DNA from: CAZASK01 sp964487845
GTDB taxonomy: Bacteria > Chlamydiota > Chlamydiia > Chlamydiales > FEN-1388
Assembly (NCBI GenBank): GCA_964487845.1
Contig: CAZASK010000029.1
Coordinates: 1 to 20,072, forward strand
DNA: 20,072 nucleotides
Reading direction: 5' to 3'
Program-made: the position numbers and the translations under genes
The notes under the pieces: model-generated
Databases searched by the model: none
The model's input: only the letters and a program-made list of their open reading frames with translations
What the model was told of the DNA's origin: nothing
Part shown: piece by piece, positions 1-7,707 of the stretch
How positions within the stretch are numbered: position 1 is the stretch's first letter
How the letters are laid out: every line of letters begins with the position of its first letter

Positions 1-50
1 TTTCTTAACGTTATTGGCACAATATTACGTAATGATTGGCGGAGTTAGGG

Positions 51-94
51 TTTAAAATTTCCGCTTTTTACCAAGTTTAAAATTTCCGCTTTTT
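51..94 (+). repeat. Two identical 19-bp direct repeats at the IS end
   Basis: The 19-mer tttaaaatttccgcttttt occurs at 51-69 and again, without mismatch, at 76-94, a period of 25 bp. The repeats sit just upstream of the transposase start and are probably binding sites for the transposase at the element's terminus. The role is inferred; the repeat itself is directly visible. Confidence 0.8.
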
Positions 95-271
95 GATAGG
101 AGTACTTCCATACAGGAGGTGCTTGATATGAAGGAGATTATAGGTATGACAAGGCAAGAGTTAGATAGATATAGGGTGCTAGGCCAAGTAGAGGAAAAGC
201 AATTGAAGCAAAAAGAAGCAGCAGACCTACTTGGCATATCAGCAAGGCAGGTCAGGAACCTCCTTGTTCGA
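51..271 (+). mobile_element. Truncated left end of an ISNCY-type insertion sequence
   Basis: This stretch carries two 19-bp terminal repeats followed by the first 48 codons of a transposase, after which the element stops abruptly. The beginning of the transposase and the repeated sequence at the element's edge are what I would expect of one end of an ISNCY (IS1202-like) element. The DDE catalytic core and the right end are absent, so the copy cannot move by itself. The right-hand breakpoint lies at about 266-271, where the sequence passes into the 3' end of the neighbouring minus-strand gene. No target-site duplication can be seen because only one end is present. The family call rests on remembered similarity of the transposase N-terminus. 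Confidence 0.7.
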
Positions 272-274
272 TAG
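128..274 (+). pseudogene. ISNCY-family transposase, N-terminal fragment
   Basis: The fragment encodes 48 residues beginning MKEIIGMTRQELDRYRVL. It contains a helix-turn-helix (about residues 22-45, with the core KEAADLLGISARQVRNLL) of the kind that starts ISNCY transposases. A good ribosome-binding site (aggaggt at 115-121) lies 6 bases upstream of the ATG. The reading frame is cut off shortly after the recognition helix and closes at a chance TAG in the flanking DNA. A full-length member would be about 400 residues or more, so only the DNA-binding start survives. A short peptide could still be made from this site, and it could in principle bind the element's own repeats, but that is speculation. 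Confidence 0.7.
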
Positions 275-1202
275 TAGAAAGAGCAAGTATTTGTCTCAAT
301 ACTTCTATATCAGTATCTTGCTTGGAAAAATGACAGAGATTTTTTGTATGACGTCTTTTGTAAATAAGAGTATCTATTTTTTCTTGTATATCATCCTGAT
401 CGAGACAGCGGAAGTAATCACTCGCTGTTTCGAGAAGTTCAAGAAAATCGACCTCATCATCAATAAGTGAGAGTGTGTGATCACATACTTCTAGAAAGAG
501 GTTATGATCTCCAACGTGTAGCATTGTGTCTAGGATATCAAGATTGAGTATTAACTCTGGATCGCTCTTGCTTTGCTCAAATACAAAACGAATAAGTGCG
601 TTTGCTTGCGGTAGATTATCTTGGGCTATGATTCTTGCCCGTAGTAGATGAAACCACTTTGCGTCGATAACAAATGGAGTGAAGTGGTCGATAAGTTCTG
701 TGGCATAGCTGAAATCATTTTTATCAAGTTGTGTACTAATAAAGTCGTAGAGAAAACGTTCAAGATCGCAGGCGAAAAATTCACATATTGCAGAAAACAC
801 TTCTTGATGTGGTATGCCTTGATCGACATTTTCTTCCAAAATATTATGAAGATCCTCGAGTCCATCTTCAATAGCCGCTTGGTTCTCATCAGGACGCTCT
901 TCATAGTCAAAAATTTTCCAATCGAGCGCGTCAGCAAAGACGGAAAGACAGATATTTTCCGGGAGTAAACGTCTCCACAATTCAAACACAATTAAATAAA
1001 TTTTATTTGATTCATCTATTTCTCGGGCTTCTCCTGTTAATAGATGTTCCATCAGCTCCTCTGGGGAATCAAACTGCTCTGCGTAGCTGATGAAGGCCAT
1101 TTTATCAAAATAGAGATCGAATTCATAGAGTCTATGAAAGAGTGTGGCAGTATCTTGTTCTCTCAAATCTTCTAATTTCCAAGAGATAGAGTCATCATGC
1201 AT
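252..1202 (-). CDS. Hypothetical acidic helical protein, 3' end altered by IS junction
   Basis: I do not recognise this protein. It is rich in acidic and aromatic residues, has no signal peptide or membrane segment, and reads as an all-helical protein with several repeating helix pairs (for example around the LLRARIIAQDNLPQANALI stretch), which suggests a TPR-like or adaptor fold in the cytoplasm. I chose the ATG at 1202 (316 residues) because GAAGGA lies 7 bases upstream; an in-frame ATG at 1268 (338 residues) has no visible ribosome-binding site. It is the last gene of the parB-bat array and follows the batE-like gene by 84 nt (18 nt with the longer start). Its last four or so codons and its TGA stop are read from the antisense strand of the IS remnant, so the native C-terminus has probably been lost. 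Function unknown. Confidence 0.75.
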   Translation of the reverse strand: MHDDSISWKLEDLREQDTATLFHRLYEFDLYFDKMAFISYAEQFDSPEELMEHLLTGEAREIDESNKIYLIVFELWRRLLPENICLSVFADALDWKIFDYEERPDENQAAIEDGLEDLHNILEENVDQGIPHQEVFSAICEFFACDLERFLYDFISTQLDKNDFSYATELIDHFTPFVIDAKWFHLLRARIIAQDNLPQANALIRFVFEQSKSDPELILNLDILDTMLHVGDHNLFLEVCDHTLSLIDDEVDFLELLETASDYFRCLDQDDIQEKIDTLIYKRRHTKNLCHFSKQDTDIEVLRQILALSTIEQGGS

Positions 1203-1205
1203 GTG

Positions 1206-1225
1206 ATTTCCTTCTCGAAGGAAAT
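1206..1225 (-). promoter_or_regulatory. Hairpin covering the ribosome-binding site of the 252-1202 gene
   Basis: A perfect 9-bp inverted repeat (1206-1214 with 1217-1225, two bases between) lies directly upstream of the ATG at 1202. In the minus-strand transcript the 3' arm is GAAGGAAAU, which contains the putative Shine-Dalgarno. The hairpin would therefore hide it unless upstream translation or a factor opens it. If translation instead starts at 1268 the repeat lies within the coding region. Confidence 0.4.
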
Positions 1226-1286
1226 TCATGCGAAGAGAATTGAAAAATGTTTTGTGCGCTACGTCCATAGTATGATGATACTCTAT

Positions 1287-2006
1287 TTAGATTATTCTTG
1301 CCTGCTCTTTAGAAACATATCCCTCTTCTCCATTTGAAGTTTTTATTTTAAGCCACAATCCATCCGGCATTATTTCCATCACCCGAACGCGTTGGCCATA
1401 TAACGGATCCTTTGTTGACACAGGAGTATATTGCACTCCTGCATCTTTTTTGAGCTGAGTAGGCACTATGATAACTGCATCTATATGGCTAAACCATTGC
1501 ATCCATGCAATGAGTACAAAGAAAATGACTGCTGTAAGAAGAGCAAGTATACCAAATTGTCGCAATAACGAGTGCCTTGTCCAGAGATACAAAGAAAAAA
1601 AGAGAAAGCTGGCTGCTGCCGCTCCTAGGCAACAGAGCTTTAGTTCAAGAGAAGATAGAGGAAGATAAGGCGCTTTATTTTCCAGGTGAAGGTTTATTTT
1701 CTGAGCCGTTATCTGTAGGTTTATTTGTGCTTTTTCAAATCGTGGGTTTTCATGAAGGGCGCGATAGTAATACAAAATTGCAAGTCCATACTCTCCAAGC
1801 TGTGTATAACAGTTTGCAATATTGTATTGCAGTGAGGCAGAACTATCTTGGATAGCAAGGTATTCATGAAGTGCTTTATTGAACAGAGCCTGTCTTTCAT
1901 TTTGCGTATTTGCTGTTTCAGCGGCTCTATACGTTGTCAGCACTGTGTCATCATAGCCGTGCAGCAGTGTGAAAAAAAACATGAAGGCGAGTAAAAATAA
2001 GTTCAT
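1287..2006 (-). CDS. batE: BatE-like TPR and SH3-domain membrane protein
   Basis: This 239-residue protein has an N-terminal signal sequence (residues 1-17) and a TPR region at about 20-110, with a clear TPR motif around SLQYNIANCYTQLGEYGLAI. Two hydrophobic membrane helices follow (about 124-145 and 152-172), then a bacterial SH3-type domain at the C-terminus (about 178-239, with LYGQRVRVMEI and WLKIKTSNGEEGYV). The order signal-TPR-TM-SH3 is that of BatE, the last member of the Bacteroides aerotolerance operon family, which works with BatA-D at the inner membrane. Its ATG shares one base with the batD stop (TGATG), which implies translational coupling. The TPR part is predicted to face the periplasm and to bind partner Bat proteins. 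The molecular role of BatE is not well defined in any organism. Confidence 0.8.
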   Translation of the reverse strand: MNLFLLAFMFFFTLLHGYDDTVLTTYRAAETANTQNERQALFNKALHEYLAIQDSSASLQYNIANCYTQLGEYGLAILYYYRALHENPRFEKAQINLQITAQKINLHLENKAPYLPLSSLELKLCCLGAAAASFLFFSLYLWTRHSLLRQFGILALLTAVIFFVLIAWMQWFSHIDAVIIVPTQLKKDAGVQYTPVSTKDPLYGQRVRVMEIMPDGLWLKIKTSNGEEGYVSKEQARII

Positions 2007-3646
2007 CAGCGCATCCTATAGTACAGTTCTGTTGCTTGATCAATGATAGCCGTCATTTCAATTCGTCCTACAAGACGGCCGCTAAAGCGCCTTTCATCAA
2101 GGGAGCATAGAAATTTTTTTATATCTCCTTGTAGACCATGATTTGCTAACTCCTCTGGATGTAGAAGGGGTTGAGCAATTTCTTTTGTTTCGAACAGGCG
2201 CATAAGCAAGGCTTGTTTTATAAGAAGGATAGATTTAGAAAAATGGCTTTTTTGTCTTAGGGCTTGAAGGAACAGTGATCGACTGTTTACTCCTTCAAGA
2301 TTCTTTTTCCTCCTTTTATAAGCACTAAAAGCAAGTTTTTGCATAAGAAAGAGAAATAGCAGCATGAGCAAGAGAGCGGTCATGGTAGACAGCGAGGGCT
2401 CATTGAATGTTGATTGGAGTGCTACATTGCCCATTATTTCTGTGGGGAGCTTGTCAGATGTAATTTGAGTCGGAGAGATTTTTTTCGATGTATTGGGCAG
2501 CACCTGGATTGCAACTGGTTTTGTTTTTACAATGAAATAGCGTTGAAGTGCTGGATCAAAAGAGGAAAATTCGAGCGATGGAATTGTAGTAATTTTTTGA
2601 GAAATGGGGCGAAGTTCGACAATAAATCGTTTTTTATAGTTCTTTTCGGTAGCTTCTGGTGGGATGTCAGAGACGAGAAAATTACCTTGTAGCTGTTCTT
2701 TCAACCATGCTGGGTCTAAAGAGAGAGTATCCATCTCTCCTTGCCCTGCAACTGTGATTTCGATTTGCAACTTTTCTTGAACGATGATTGGGTTTGTGAG
2801 GGGGGTCACTTGATAGTAAAAAAGGCCTATGGCGCCGTTAAAGGAAGGGGGCATATCTTCTTTTGGGAAGGCCTTAATCGTAATATCAAATCCAGGAGCC
2901 ACTGCTTGTAGTAGCTGCTTTCCATATATCTTTTCACCCGCGCGCGAAATAAAATAGCTGCGGCCTTCTATTAAGGAATCTCCTGAGGAAAAATGAACTG
3001 GTTGTAGAGCAACTGCTTCTTGAAGGATGATTTGTACTCTATTTTGTCCATCTTGAATCGTATCGATTTTTGGGGCTCCTATGTTTCGAAAATGTGCTAA
3101 ATTCAGTAGCGGGAGCTCTTCTTTAGAAAGCTCTATATCATCTTGAAAGGTGATTTTATATTGAAAATGGACACGTTGACCAGGATAGATGGCATGATTT
3201 TCAAGTAATTTTGCCTCTAGCTTAAGAGAACTATTGAGTTCAGGACCAATCACCTCGTAGGCTACAGGAACTGAACGTATTTCTATCCCATCTACCTTTA
3301 TGCTTACCTCATCGATGACATAGAGTCCCTTTTTTTGGGCAGGCAAGGTGAAGCGATAGGTAGAGACTACGAGGGCATCGGGATCTTGCACTTTGAAGAG
3401 ATCTTTGGCGTTAGGATAGGTTTCTGCGATACGTTCTATATGAAGAGGCTGCTCATGATAGATCGCGCTTGAAGTTTCGATTGTCTGCTGCCTCTCGTGG
3501 ATGATAGAAAGTGTGCATGCTATGGTTTTTCCTTCGAAGGCAGATCCACCATCTACAGTCACTGTTGCTTTTGCGGGCAAGACGACAGAGATCCCATACA
3601 ACTGACTCCATGAAAAGAAAAGAGAAAAAATAAGTACAAGAAACAT
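2006..3646 (-). CDS. batD: BatD family protein (membrane-anchored periplasmic scaffold)
   Basis: This 546-residue protein has a signal peptide (residues 1-18). A long beta-rich extracytoplasmic region follows, with repeated Ig-like segments (for example residues 20-130, 140-250 and 285-380, with motifs such as YPGQRVHFQYKITFQDDIEL). There is one membrane helix at about 421-440 followed by Arg/Lys residues, and a cytoplasmic tail of about 100 residues. Length and architecture match BatD, the oxygen-tolerance family protein encoded with BatA/B/E. It sits one base after the TPR gene and overlaps batE by one base, so it belongs to the same tightly coupled operon. BatD is thought to scaffold the VWA proteins in the membrane; that role is family knowledge and not visible in the residues. 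No frameshift or truncation is apparent. Confidence 0.85.
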   Translation of the reverse strand: MFLVLIFSLFFSWSQLYGISVVLPAKATVTVDGGSAFEGKTIACTLSIIHERQQTIETSSAIYHEQPLHIERIAETYPNAKDLFKVQDPDALVVSTYRFTLPAQKKGLYVIDEVSIKVDGIEIRSVPVAYEVIGPELNSSLKLEAKLLENHAIYPGQRVHFQYKITFQDDIELSKEELPLLNLAHFRNIGAPKIDTIQDGQNRVQIILQEAVALQPVHFSSGDSLIEGRSYFISRAGEKIYGKQLLQAVAPGFDITIKAFPKEDMPPSFNGAIGLFYYQVTPLTNPIIVQEKLQIEITVAGQGEMDTLSLDPAWLKEQLQGNFLVSDIPPEATEKNYKKRFIVELRPISQKITTIPSLEFSSFDPALQRYFIVKTKPVAIQVLPNTSKKISPTQITSDKLPTEIMGNVALQSTFNEPSLSTMTALLLMLLFLFLMQKLAFSAYKRRKKNLEGVNSRSLFLQALRQKSHFSKSILLIKQALLMRLFETKEIAQPLLHPEELANHGLQGDIKKFLCSLDERRFSGRLVGRIEMTAIIDQATELYYRMR

Positions 3647-3647
3647 A

Positions 3648-5633
3648 TTACCAAGGTTTTGTTGAAGAGGTTGTTTGAGTTATCTTCTTTTTTACATCAA
3701 ATTCTAGATCTTGTGCATGCATTTCTTGAAGCATCTGTATAGATCTATTTTGCTCTTGAGATGAGGGAGATTTCAATAGTTGTGGTGGAGTAGTCTGTGT
3801 AGAAGAGTTGCCAGGAGCCCTCTGCTTGTTGTTCCATTCCAACAAGAGCTCTTGCAATAGAGCGAGCGTCTTTTTTTCTAAAGATAAGTTGACCTCGGGG
3901 CGAAAAGTAGACGCATCTTTTATGTAATAGGGGTATTGAAGCAGAAGAGATTGCAATATGTCATGTAGGCGCACGCTAGCAGACGCTTTCCCTGTCTTAT
4001 CATTTTCTTGATAGTCGTTTATGTTTTTTAATGAGGCGAAGAGCTCCTTTTCAGAGAGAAGCGAGGGGGTAATAAAAACCGAGAGATCTTCTTTTTTTGC
4101 GCTATATGAGAGCTGCATGCGAGAGGTAAGCATTTCAAGATAAGACTGAGAGAGCTGAGAGATGTCAATCAGGTTTTGTAAAAATGTAGGATAGGAAGTT
4201 TTGTGTGCGGGTATGCGCTCTACAAGCCAGTGTAAACAAAGAGATATTGCAAACTGAGACAATGGGTTATGCTGATTTTTTGTGATGAAGTCAATCGTAG
4301 ATATCCAATCCTTGGTAAAATCAGAATGTGTCCGCGCCTGAATTTCTTGAAGGATAAGGGAGAGCTGTTTTTTATCAATCCCTGTTTTCATCATGGTCGC
4401 AATTTGATAGTGAAGGCATATTCTTGGATTATATGCAAAAAAAGCGTGTGTTGTGTCAAATGGCACTCTTTGTAGCAGCTTCATCGCCTCAGAAGCCTCT
4501 TTTGTCGCTTCTAGTTGCAGAAGATCTAGTAGAGCTTGGATGGAGCCTTTTTGTGGGTCACCATTTTCAATGCATTGAATAAACAATTGAGTGATAGGCA
4601 GCTCTAATCCAAGGAAGTAGAGTAATAATTCTTTTGGCGGGAAAGTGTCGAGAGCATGAATGAGGTGTCGAGTAGCTTGTATAGTAGGTAGATGTGTATG
4701 GATGATTTGAGGCTTTGTTTCAAGAAGGTGACGTGTGTATGCGGTTCTCTTTTGTATCTGCTTAGAGGATTGATGTGGCAGTAAAGAGGCTGCGTATATC
4801 TCTTCAAAAGCCGTTTTGAGTGGGTCATGAGAGGTCTGTATTTGGAGAAGAAATCGAGCAAAGAGCAGTTCCTGAAGCAGGGTATCTGTATGTGTGCAGT
4901 CAGTGATTGCTTGAAGAGAGCGTGCATATTCATCAGGGAGAGAGTTCGAGAATATTTTTTCATACACTGAGCGTAGAAGTTGTGAGATCATTTTCCCTTG
5001 GCTTTGAATAAATATCGGATCGAAATCTTCATTTTCTGAAGCAAGGTCTCTCTCAAACGTGTGCAAGACGTGTATACAAGAAGCAATGATAGCCTCTTGA
5101 GTAGTGCCTTCAGAAGGGAGAGTCAAGAGTTCATTGGCCTCTATTTCAAGGCGTTTCATATGTCGTTCAAGATGAGGGAAAAGAGGGTCATCTTTTTTTA
5201 TATGAACGAGAGTATTTTCCAATGTGGTAATTCTTTCTTTTATTTTTTGCCGGATATTGAAGGAGCGGTCTCCTCTTCTATACAAATCTATATCACGTTC
5301 TATAAGTACAAGAAGAGTGGTGATGTATGTTTGTAAGAGATTTTTTGTAAAAAATGGTTGCATGGGGTCGAGATCGATATTTTGGAGTCTTCTTTCGGCT
5401 TCATCTACATTTCCTTCATGCAAGGCTATATTTCCAAGGTTATACAAAATAGCAGATTTTTGGGTGTCGGTAAGGTTTTCGGTAAGCAGATTTTCAAGGA
5501 TCTCTTTAGCAGCACCATTTTGCCCAGCAAGAGAATACTGGATGGCTTTGTTGATCTCTTCTGTTGGCCCACAATAGAGAAGAGAAGCGCTGATAAGGCA
5601 TAGAGAAAGCGCTTGGATGTAGCGATGAGTCAT
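3648..5633 (-). CDS. Exported TPR protein of the bat operon (BatC position)
   Basis: This 661-residue protein has a hydrophobic N-terminal export signal (residues 1-21; the cysteine at 21 follows Tyr, so it is not a good lipobox). A TPR block at about 24-110 includes AILYNLGNIALHEGNVDEAE. A long, mostly helical body has no motif I can name, and the C-terminus is polar and rich in Ser, Gln and Thr. Its start overlaps the stop of the upstream VWA gene by four bases (ATGA), and its stop is one base from batD, so the three are translationally coupled. By position and TPR content it may take the place of BatC, but it is much longer than typical BatC and most of it seems lineage-specific. It probably acts as a periplasmic adaptor for the VWA proteins. 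Confidence 0.75.
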   Translation of the reverse strand: MTHRYIQALSLCLISASLLYCGPTEEINKAIQYSLAGQNGAAKEILENLLTENLTDTQKSAILYNLGNIALHEGNVDEAERRLQNIDLDPMQPFFTKNLLQTYITTLLVLIERDIDLYRRGDRSFNIRQKIKERITTLENTLVHIKKDDPLFPHLERHMKRLEIEANELLTLPSEGTTQEAIIASCIHVLHTFERDLASENEDFDPIFIQSQGKMISQLLRSVYEKIFSNSLPDEYARSLQAITDCTHTDTLLQELLFARFLLQIQTSHDPLKTAFEEIYAASLLPHQSSKQIQKRTAYTRHLLETKPQIIHTHLPTIQATRHLIHALDTFPPKELLLYFLGLELPITQLFIQCIENGDPQKGSIQALLDLLQLEATKEASEAMKLLQRVPFDTTHAFFAYNPRICLHYQIATMMKTGIDKKQLSLILQEIQARTHSDFTKDWISTIDFITKNQHNPLSQFAISLCLHWLVERIPAHKTSYPTFLQNLIDISQLSQSYLEMLTSRMQLSYSAKKEDLSVFITPSLLSEKELFASLKNINDYQENDKTGKASASVRLHDILQSLLLQYPYYIKDASTFRPEVNLSLEKKTLALLQELLLEWNNKQRAPGNSSTQTTPPQLLKSPSSQEQNRSIQMLQEMHAQDLEFDVKKKITQTTSSTKPW

Positions 5634-6658
5634 CTTGCACTCCTGGTTTGAGGTAGCACAAGTGCTATGATGAGAAATAAAAGAGCTGTGATGACGAGGT
5701 ATCCAGACATGTCGGAGTAGAGAGCTCTTTTTCCTTGTTGAGAGGGGTCTGCTATAACATCAACATATATTTCTTTGACAATTTGTGGTACTGAGATTTC
5801 TGTTTCTTCAAAAAAATGACCCCTTCCTTGTAAGGCAATCTCTCGCATCAGACCAGGCTGAAAGGAGGAGAGAACGGGTTTCCCAAGAAGCAGAATATCA
5901 GGCACTTCTTTTCCGTTTCGAGATCCAAATCCGATCGTATCAAATTGTGTAAAGCTACTTTGTGGAGCATTCACAATATGTGATGCCGCCCTTTTGTATG
6001 CACCCTTTCGCTCATCACTTGGTAAGTCGAGTAGAGTCGTATCTTCTCCATCTGAGAGAAGAATGAAGAGCGTTTTTTTTCTAGTTGGGTTTTGACCATA
6101 GCGATTTTGTAGATCGCTTGCGATTTGAGAAAAATCAGTTCCTGGAATAGGTGTGTCATTGACAAGTTGTGATTGGAGTGTAAGTCTAAAAAAAAGATAG
6201 TCCATAGTAGCGGGGCAAGTATTCATTACTGTTCCAGAAAATGTTGCAAGAGAAATAGGAATGCCGGCTAGATTTTCTACAATCGATTCGATCACTTCTT
6301 TTGCGCGATCAAAGCGCGAGATATGTGTAGCTGTATCTTGTATTGCCATTGATTGTGAGTTGTCTAAGAAAAATGCGATCTCATTAAATGAAGAAATTCG
6401 GCGTGTATCTATTTGATCTTCTTTATTTTCCACTTTTGCAGGCTGCATCAATGAACATGCAAGCAAAATCCACGAAAAAACAAGACAGCAGCTGCGAAGC
6501 CAAAAGAGTGAAGGATTCGTGGCGGTGTGAGATACAATCAACTGAAATTGTTTCTGAAGAGATGTTTTATAGAGAAAGAGTCGGTGATACAAAATCAACA
6601 AAAGAAGAGCGACCAACAAAAGAGAGCTCAGATGAGGTTGTAGATAGGAAATGTTCAT
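5630..6658 (-). CDS. batB: VWA-domain inner-membrane protein, BatB type
   Basis: This 342-residue protein has two N-terminal membrane helices (about 10-29 and 51-70), a von Willebrand factor A domain (about 92-300) and a C-terminal membrane helix (about 317-335). The metal-ion site is intact: D99-N-S101-Q-S103 (DxSxS), a threonine in PGTDFS and an aspartate in LLSDGED. It should bind a divalent cation and through it acidic partner residues. The arrangement is that of BatA/BatB, which occur as a tandem pair in the aerotolerance (Bat) operon. It starts immediately after the stop of the other VWA gene and overlaps the next gene by 4 bases. The letter assignment (A or B) follows gene order only; the two paralogues are clearly different in sequence. 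Confidence 0.85.
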   Translation of the reverse strand: MNISYLQPHLSSLLLVALLLLILYHRLFLYKTSLQKQFQLIVSHTATNPSLFWLRSCCLVFSWILLACSLMQPAKVENKEDQIDTRRISSFNEIAFFLDNSQSMAIQDTATHISRFDRAKEVIESIVENLAGIPISLATFSGTVMNTCPATMDYLFFRLTLQSQLVNDTPIPGTDFSQIASDLQNRYGQNPTRKKTLFILLSDGEDTTLLDLPSDERKGAYKRAASHIVNAPQSSFTQFDTIGFGSRNGKEVPDILLLGKPVLSSFQPGLMREIALQGRGHFFEETEISVPQIVKEIYVDVIADPSQQGKRALYSDMSGYLVITALLFLIIALVLPQTRSAR

Positions 6659-7690
6659 TTAAGGCACGCTCCGTGCAAATATCGTTTCACTCAAACAGCC
6701 AAAGAGGAAAAAGAGCATGGCTATGGCAATAAGAATGGTATGTATAGGCACTCCAACTGTCTTATTCTTGTATTCTGTACTCTCGTGTTGTGCGCTAGGA
6801 GGGGGAAGCTTGGTGTCTAGAGAAGAGATGGCGCTATTGTCATCGATTATATAAAAAGTCCCGCCTGTTTTTTCTACTGCTTTTTGCGTTTTATAAGTAT
6901 CTACAGCAAGTTCTTTGCTTTTTAAAATTGGGTCTACAGCTACATAAAAGACTTGGATGTCATTTTCTTGGCAAAATGCGAGAGCATCTTCTAGGGGCAT
7001 AAAGCGATATGGGTTCGTCTTGTCATCAGGATGAGGACTTTGCAGTCCGTCGGTGAGGACTATAATAGCCTTTTTTTCTGTAGTATAGATTGGTGTTCTT
7101 TTCGACTTGTCGCGCTCTGCAAAATAGTTGGTAGCCGATATAAGATTCGCTGTTTTAAAGAGGGCATATCCGATGGCGGTTCCGTTATATGTGTCATCAG
7201 TGACTGGGGTAATAGACTGTAGGTTTATAAGGAGTTCGTTATGTGCGAGAGTGAGGGGGCAGACAATTGTTGCCGCGCGAGCAAATGCAAGAAGCCCAAG
7301 CATGTCGTGAGGGCGCTCTTGGACCAGGTGCGTGGCAATCTGTTTGGCCCAGGTAATTTTTGATTGATGTTGTGAGGTAGGAGCCGCTTCGTTCATTGAG
7401 CCTGATTTATCGATGAGAAGATAGATGCTCATGCCTTGGTATGAGGGCTCAAATGATTGCTGATTATGGGTGTTTAAAAATGAAAAACTCTCGTTGGGAA
7501 GAAGGAGGGCTGCTGCCATCAGGAAAAGTGCTAGGACAAAAGCTCTATTTCCAAGCTGATGAATATGTACGCGATAAGTTTTCTTAGAAAATATGGGATA
7601 AAACGAAAGAGGAAAAGAGGCAAGTGCTTGTGTGCGCCTTCTCAAATAGAAGAAGGATCCGAGCAAGAGTATGACGGATAAGAAGACCAT
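6659..7690 (-). CDS. batA: VWA-domain inner-membrane protein, BatA type
   Basis: This 343-residue protein is the first of two tandem VWA genes. A membrane helix occupies residues 1-17 and a second about 48-65. The VWA domain follows, with a complete MIDAS site: D94-K-S96-G-S98, threonine in NGTAIGYAL, and aspartate in IVLTDGLQS. A C-terminal membrane helix spans about 313-333. Its start is 17 nt after the parB stop. In other bacteria batA is preceded by moxR (AAA+ ATPase) and a DUF58 gene, whose products are thought to act on the VWA proteins. Neither is in this window, and parB takes their place. The protein should present its VWA domain on one face of the inner membrane as part of a Bat complex. 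Confidence 0.87.
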   Translation of the reverse strand: MVFLSVILLLGSFFYLRRRTQALASFPLSFYPIFSKKTYRVHIHQLGNRAFVLALFLMAAALLLPNESFSFLNTHNQQSFEPSYQGMSIYLLIDKSGSMNEAAPTSQHQSKITWAKQIATHLVQERPHDMLGLLAFARAATIVCPLTLAHNELLINLQSITPVTDDTYNGTAIGYALFKTANLISATNYFAERDKSKRTPIYTTEKKAIIVLTDGLQSPHPDDKTNPYRFMPLEDALAFCQENDIQVFYVAVDPILKSKELAVDTYKTQKAVEKTGGTFYIIDDNSAISSLDTKLPPPSAQHESTEYKNKTVGVPIHTILIAIAMLFFLFGCLSETIFARSVP

Positions 7691-7707
7691 GCTTACCTAA
7701 AAGCCTC

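Noticed and set aside
24..33. Palindrome ATTACGTAAT left of the IS end
   Set aside because: A 10-bp AT-rich palindrome is expected by chance and has no supporting context.
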